Of a stretch of DNA of 64,000 nucleotides, positions 59,911 to 64,000 are shown piece by piece. Position numbers and translations under genes: made by a program. Positions within the stretch are counted from its first letter, which is position 1. Each line of letters begins with the position of its first letter. This DNA comes from Thermohalobaculum sp039026375 (GTDB lineage Bacteria > Pseudomonadota > Alphaproteobacteria > Rhodobacterales > Rhodobacteraceae). Where the stretch lies: NCBI GenBank assembly GCA_039026375.1, contig JBCCML010000022.1, positions 3,910-67,909 on the forward strand, read 5' to 3'. The notes under the pieces were generated by a model. That model ran no database searches. It worked only from the letters and a program-made list of their open reading frames with translations, and had not been told where the DNA came from.

Positions 59911-62846
59911 GTGCGCCGCCAAACGTATTCGCTATACCCGAGGGCGCAGATTTCGTCCGCGTCTTCGCAGACGGCTTCTTTGCGCGCTACGGTGGCATTG
60001 GCCCAGCAAAAATGGCCCAGATCCAAGTCATCGTCACCACGTCGCGGGCACGCGAAGCGATTGAAGAAGCTCTGGCCGACCAGCGCCCTAGCGCTGGCCC
60101 CTTGCCCCGCGTCATCCTGGTGACCGAACTGGTGAATCGGCCAATAGCCGCAACCGGCATGCCACCAGCCGTTTCGGCCACCCGCAGGCAATTGCATTTG
60201 ACGCGGCTGGTCGAGGCCTTCCTTAACGCGAACGCTAAGTCTGGTGCCAACATGGCGCCAACGGCTGCGGCGGCGGACCTGGCCGCAGATCTGGCATTAC
60301 TGTTGGACCAGATGCACGACACCGGGATCGCACCAGACCTGCTGGATCAGGCACTGGGCGATGCAGCCCTGACCGACAACGCGGCAACGCACTGGTCAGA
60401 CCTGCGCCGATTTTTGGATATTGTCTGCCAGGCTTGGCCCGCAATCCTAAGCGAACACCCGTCCGGCCCGCTCGACGCGCGTCAACGCCAGCGCCTGGCG
60501 CTAGAAAAACTACAAGCACGCTGGCGAAAAGTGCCGCCCACTGCACCGGTTCTTGCGGTAGGCAGTACCGGATCTGTCGCATCAACTGCCATGTTTTTGG
60601 CCGACATCGCCAAGCTGGAACATGGGGCGGTGGTCTTGCCAGGGCTTGACCCGAAGCAAGACCCCACGATCTGGCCTGCGGTGACCGATGATCACCCGAT
60701 GGGCCCATTCCAGTCGCTGCTAAACACGCTCTCGATAACCCCTGCCGATGTCGTGCCTTGGACTCAGATCGGCAAACTGCCCCGGCAGATGCTGCTGACA
60801 CAAGCATTGCGCCCCGCTCCGGTTACGGACTTTTGGCCTCAGGCGGTGCCTACTCTCAAGGAAAGTCTGAGAGAGGCAATGGATGGGTTCGCGGTCCTTG
60901 AGGCCGACAGCCCACAACGAGAGGCTGAGGCGATCGCGGTTGCTGTTCGAGAAGCATTGGAGGTTCCCGAACGCACCGCCGCGATCATCCCAGCGGACGC
61001 AGCGCTCGGCCGGAGGATCACTGCGGCCCTCGCCTCCTTTGGCATCACTCCCGACGACACGATGGGGTTACCGCTGTTGTCGTCAGCTCCAGGGAGGCTG
61101 ATGCTTTTGGCTTTGCGGGTGGCCACGCGACCAGAGGACCCTGCCACGCTGGTAGCGCTGCTGCAGCACCCGCTGCTAACAATAGGCCGAGCGCGGAGAC
61201 ATCACCTTGCCATTGCGCGCCGCTATGAGCAATCGGTGCTGCGCAAAGGTGCTGGTTGGTCGTCATTACCGCCCTGGCCCAAGTCTACCGACGCAGATCA
61301 GGCATGGTTGGACGCCTTGGCGGCAGCACTGGCGCCGCTTGGCAATGCGCTGAGCCAGAAGGCCTCCCTAAGTGATTTATTATGGGCCCACGAAGAGACC
61401 ATAACTGCACTGACCGCTCTGCCTGACCATGATCTATCAGGAGTCTTCGCCGGCGAGGCGGGCCAGCAATTAGAAGCACAGCTTAGTCTGTTGCATCGAG
61501 ACGCACCGGCCTTTGGCAACGGACCTGTTCCAGCCTACGAAGCGTTGCTGAGAAGCTTGTTCGACGGCGCCCAACTACGCCCCCGCCCGCGGGAAGCGCA
61601 CCCCAGGGTTTCAATCTCGGGTGGCCGCGAGGCACGTTTTGTGCAGGCTGACCTGATCATCCTAGCGGGTCTGAATGATGGCGGCTGGCCAAAGGTTGCC
61701 GACCCAGGCCCCTGGCTCAGTCGCCAGATGCGCCAAGGGATCGGCCTGCCCTCGCCCGAGCGTGAGATCGGTCTTTCGGCACATGACTTCCTGCAAGCTG
61801 CCTGCAGGCCAGAGGTACTGATCACCCGCGCTACAAAGGTGGACGGCACGGCAACGGTCGCTTCTCGCTGGCTGATCCGGTTGCAGACGCTGGTGCGCGG
61901 CATCGACGAACTAGCGTGGAAAAAGACGCTAGACCGAGGTGGCCACTATGCAGACCTGGCCGCGCGCCATGCTGAGCCACCGGGGATCGTTCCCCGGGCA
62001 GAACGTCCCCGGGCGAACCCACCTAAGGAAGCCCGGCCCCGCGGCCTGTCGGTGACCACGATCGAGACGCTGATCCGGGACGCCTACGCGGTCTATGCCA
62101 AGGAGGTACTGGGCCTTCGCCCGGTCGACCCGCTCAGGCGGGCGCCCAACATGCGCGACCGTGGTACCGTAATCCACACCATCCTGCAGCGGTTCGTCGA
62201 ACGCTCTGATCCGTGGCCAGGGCCAGAAACGGCCTTGGGAATTCTGACGGATACCGCCGACGAAGTCCTGGCAAAGGACGTGCCCTGGCCGGAACAACGA
62301 CGTCTGTGGCGGGCCCGGGTCGCCCGTTTTGCAACATGGCTGGTCACCGGCGAAGATCAGCGGCGCGCCCGCGGCACCCCCCTGGCGATGGAGCGGAAAG
62401 GAAAGATGTACTTGGACCTGCCGAACGGCCCGTTCGAAGTGCGCGCCAAGGCGGACCGGATCGACCAGTTGACCGAGGGTTCTGCGGCAGTCTTCGACTA
62501 CAAAACCGGCGCCCCGCCCAGCAAAAAACAAATCGGTCAGTTCAGTCACCAACTGCACCTGCAGGCCGCTATCCTGGTGGAGGGCGGCTTTGACGGGGTT
62601 CCCGCCCTGCGCGCGACCGACGGCGCCTATATCGGGCTAAACGCCCGCAGCAAGGACGAAAAGCCACCGGCCTCCGTCGATCTATCCGAAGACTTGGAGC
62701 AGCATCGCCAGAACGTGGTTCACCTGCTGGCGGCCTATGACACCGGGGCGCCCTACGTCTCGCGCGGGCGGCCTGAACTGATCACCTTTCAGGGGGACTA
62801 CGACCATCTGGCCCGCCTGGACGAATGGTCGGAAGAGGGCGAATGA
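59907..62846 (+). CDS. addB: AddB subunit of the AddAB double-strand break helicase-nuclease
   Basis: A 979-residue AddB of the alphaproteobacterial type. The N-terminal helicase-like part lacks clear Walker motifs. The C-terminal RecB-type nuclease has VRAKADRID and FDYKTGAPP with active-site Asp and Lys. It works with AddA in end resection. The GTG at 59907 overlaps the murU stop and has GGAG upstream; its stop overlaps addA. Confidence 0.92.
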   Translation: MSAPPNVFAIPEGADFVRVFADGFFARYGGIGPAKMAQIQVIVTTSRAREAIEEALADQRPSAGPLPRVILVTELVNRPIAATGMPPAVSATRRQLHLTRLVEAFLNANAKSGANMAPTAAAADLAADLALLLDQMHDTGIAPDLLDQALGDAALTDNAATHWSDLRRFLDIVCQAWPAILSEHPSGPLDARQRQRLALEKLQARWRKVPPTAPVLAVGSTGSVASTAMFLADIAKLEHGAVVLPGLDPKQDPTIWPAVTDDHPMGPFQSLLNTLSITPADVVPWTQIGKLPRQMLLTQALRPAPVTDFWPQAVPTLKESLREAMDGFAVLEADSPQREAEAIAVAVREALEVPERTAAIIPADAALGRRITAALASFGITPDDTMGLPLLSSAPGRLMLLALRVATRPEDPATLVALLQHPLLTIGRARRHHLAIARRYEQSVLRKGAGWSSLPPWPKSTDADQAWLDALAAALAPLGNALSQKASLSDLLWAHEETITALTALPDHDLSGVFAGEAGQQLEAQLSLLHRDAPAFGNGPVPAYEALLRSLFDGAQLRPRPREAHPRVSISGGREARFVQADLIILAGLNDGGWPKVADPGPWLSRQMRQGIGLPSPEREIGLSAHDFLQAACRPEVLITRATKVDGTATVASRWLIRLQTLVRGIDELAWKKTLDRGGHYADLAARHAEPPGIVPRAERPRANPPKEARPRGLSVTTIETLIRDAYAVYAKEVLGLRPVDPLRRAPNMRDRGTVIHTILQRFVERSDPWPGPETALGILTDTADEVLAKDVPWPEQRRLWRARVARFATWLVTGEDQRRARGTPLAMERKGKMYLDLPNGPFEVRAKADRIDQLTEGSAAVFDYKTGAPPSKKQIGQFSHQLHLQAAILVEGGFDGVPALRATDGAYIGLNARSKDEKPPASVDLSEDLEQHRQNVVHLLAAYDTGAPYVSRGRPELITFQGDYDHLARLDEWSEEGE

Positions 62847-64000
62847 GCACGTTTGTCCCAGCCAGCGCGCAGATTGCAGCGACGCGGCCCGATCGCTCGA
62901 ACTGGGTTTCTGCAAACGCAGGCGCGGGAAAGACCCACGTTTTAACCCAGCGGGTCGCGCGGTTGCTGCTGGCTGGTTCGCCGCCAGAACGGATCCTATG
63001 CCTGACTTACACCAAGGCCGCCGCAGCGGAAATGCAGACGCGACTGTTCCGTATGTTGGGCGCGTGGGCGATGGCACCCGACGCCAACCTTGCGCAGACC
63101 CTGGGCAATTTGGATGCGAGCGGCCCGGTCTCGGACAGGGCCACGTTGGACGAGGCGCGGCGGTTATTCGCCCGCGCGCTGGAGACACCGGGCGGGCTGA
63201 AGATCCAGACGATCCACGCCTTTTGCGAACGGCTCTTGCGGCGGTTTCCGCTGGAGGCCGGCATCTCGCCTCGCTTCGAGGTGATGGACGAGCGCCAGAC
63301 CGCCCTGATCCTGCAGGCGATGCGGGAAAAGATGGCTACCGCTGCCGAAACCGGCCAGTCCGATGCCTTCGATCGGGCCGCGCGAACGCTGACCGAGGAC
63401 GGAATCGAAGCCTTGGCCGAAGCCATCATGGCCGAGCGCGAAGCGCTGCGCCCATCCGATCTACAAGCCGCCCTGGGCGCACACTTTCGCACCGCGGCAA
63501 AGTCAACACCAATCCAGATCTGCCGTGCGGCCCTGGAACTACTGGATTGGCCAACCCTCTCGGCTTTGCGGGAGGTACTACTTCGCCACGGAAAGTCAGC
63601 GGACAAACCGGTAGGGCACGCATTGCCCATCGATCCTGTGCTGCGCGAACATGATCCGGAACAGGCGGTGCAATCTCTAATCGCGAAAGTGCTTACAACG
63701 AAGTTCGAAGCGCGCAAGCCAAAGGGCTTTCCTTCTGTCGACGTAAAAAAAGCACGGGCTTCGGCGGATGCAGAGTTCCACGCACTGACCAATTGGGCCT
63801 TGTCCGTCCGAGCGCAACTCATGGCTGTCGGGACTGTCGAGCGCACGCAGGACTTACACGACTTCGCAGACGGGCTATTGGGCGGGCTGGACCAAGCGAA
63901 GGACAGCCGCGGGTTGCTGGACTTCCAAGACCTGGTCACACGCGCCCGGCACCTTCTGACAGACCGCGATATGCGGGCATGGGTGCTCTACAAACTGGAT
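62843..64000 (+). CDS. addA: AddA helicase-nuclease, N-terminal part
   Basis: The frame from the ATG at 62843 is open to the window end (386 residues). It has Walker A NAGAGKTHV near 25-33, the helicase motif LTYTKAAAAEM and the IQTIHAFCERLLRRFP motif of UvrD/RecB-type helicases. It pairs with AddB. The nuclease and the remaining helicase motifs lie beyond the window. The start overlaps the addB stop by ATGA. Confidence 0.93.
   Translation, partial: MSTFVPASAQIAATRPDRSNWVSANAGAGKTHVLTQRVARLLLAGSPPERILCLTYTKAAAAEMQTRLFRMLGAWAMAPDANLAQTLGNLDASGPVSDRATLDEARRLFARALETPGGLKIQTIHAFCERLLRRFPLEAGISPRFEVMDERQTALILQAMREKMATAAETGQSDAFDRAARTLTEDGIEALAEAIMAEREALRPSDLQAALGAHFRTAAKSTPIQICRAALELLDWPTLSALREVLLRHGKSADKPVGHALPIDPVLREHDPEQAVQSLIAKVLTTKFEARKPKGFPSVDVKKARASADAEFHALTNWALSVRAQLMAVGTVERTQDLHDFADGLLGGLDQAKDSRGLLDFQDLVTRARHLLTDRDMRAWVLYKLD

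Noticed and set aside
1..64000. tRNA, rRNA, CRISPR, prophage and insertion sequence features
   Set aside because: No cloverleaf-like gaps, no spaced repeat array, no transposase or integrase gene and no terminal repeats were seen in any intergenic region.

Overview
This window is a chromosomal segment of an alphaproteobacterium, most likely a marine member of the Rhodobacteraceae (Roseobacter group). The evidence is GC-rich coding DNA, a complete beta-hydroxyaspartate cycle cluster, a RegB-type redox kinase divergent from a SenC gene, an aerobic cobaltochelatase cobS/cobT pair, a MucR-type regulator and an AddAB recombination system. No rRNA, tRNA, CRISPR array, insertion sequence or prophage was seen. 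Genes are dense, and many neighbours overlap by ATGA, GTGA or TTGA junctions.

Layout. 1-2.0 kb: the N-terminus of a CHASE4 sensor, a small SET-domain protein in AT-richer DNA, and a four-helix transporter. 2.0-7.7 kb: bhcR divergent from bhcA-bhcB-bhcC-bhcD, which together convert glyoxylate plus glycine to oxaloacetate. 7.7-12.7 kb: a convergent unit of a threonine-dehydratase-like enzyme and a BMP/nucleoside-type ABC transporter with no visible binding protein. 13-15.6 kb: a hybrid histidine kinase and a SOUL lipoprotein. 15.7-19.2 kb: a reverse-strand operon of flavin reductase, mtnP, an atypical SDR, an SGNH hydrolase and a thioesterase. 19.3-21.8 kb: a GNAT, a MucR-like regulator and miaB. 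21.9-26.6 kb: mixed genes (a possible cysteine peptidase, a GNAT, an unknown protein with a 3' minisatellite, clpS, nhaA) lying between miaB and its usual partners. 26.7-33.3 kb: ybeZ-ybeY-ybeX-lnt-metK-GNAT-trmB, for ribosome, lipoprotein and SAM housekeeping. 33.3-35.3 kb: two related small exported proteins and a persulfide-dioxygenase-like MBL protein. 35.3-37.3 kb: def, a degenerate def paralogue and fmt. 37.3-44.5 kb: a surface-glycan operon (nucleotide-sugar dehydrogenase, epimerase, GDP-fucose synthase, methyltransferase, alpha/beta hydrolase, TPR-fused glycosyltransferase). 44.7-48.9 kb: a small membrane protein and the cobS/cobT operon. 49-53.2 kb: an exported protein, a crotonase, an RraA-like protein and two SDRs. 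53.2-57.6 kb: senC, regB and a PAS protein that looks like a pseudo-kinase. 57.7-64 kb: tsaE-amgK-murU-addB-addA, a translationally coupled chain for tRNA t6A synthesis, peptidoglycan recycling and double-strand break repair.

The BHAC cluster is the most striking pathway, but it has been described before. Less explained signals are a leader ORF plus start-overlapping hairpin at 23.8 kb, a hairpin that can hide the ribosome binding site after metK, a 23-bp perfect palindrome at 51.6 kb, stacked hairpins inside the ABC operon, a minisatellite at the end of a gene, and several pseudoenzymes that keep the fold but have lost catalytic residues. All functional calls are from reading the sequence; no database search was run.
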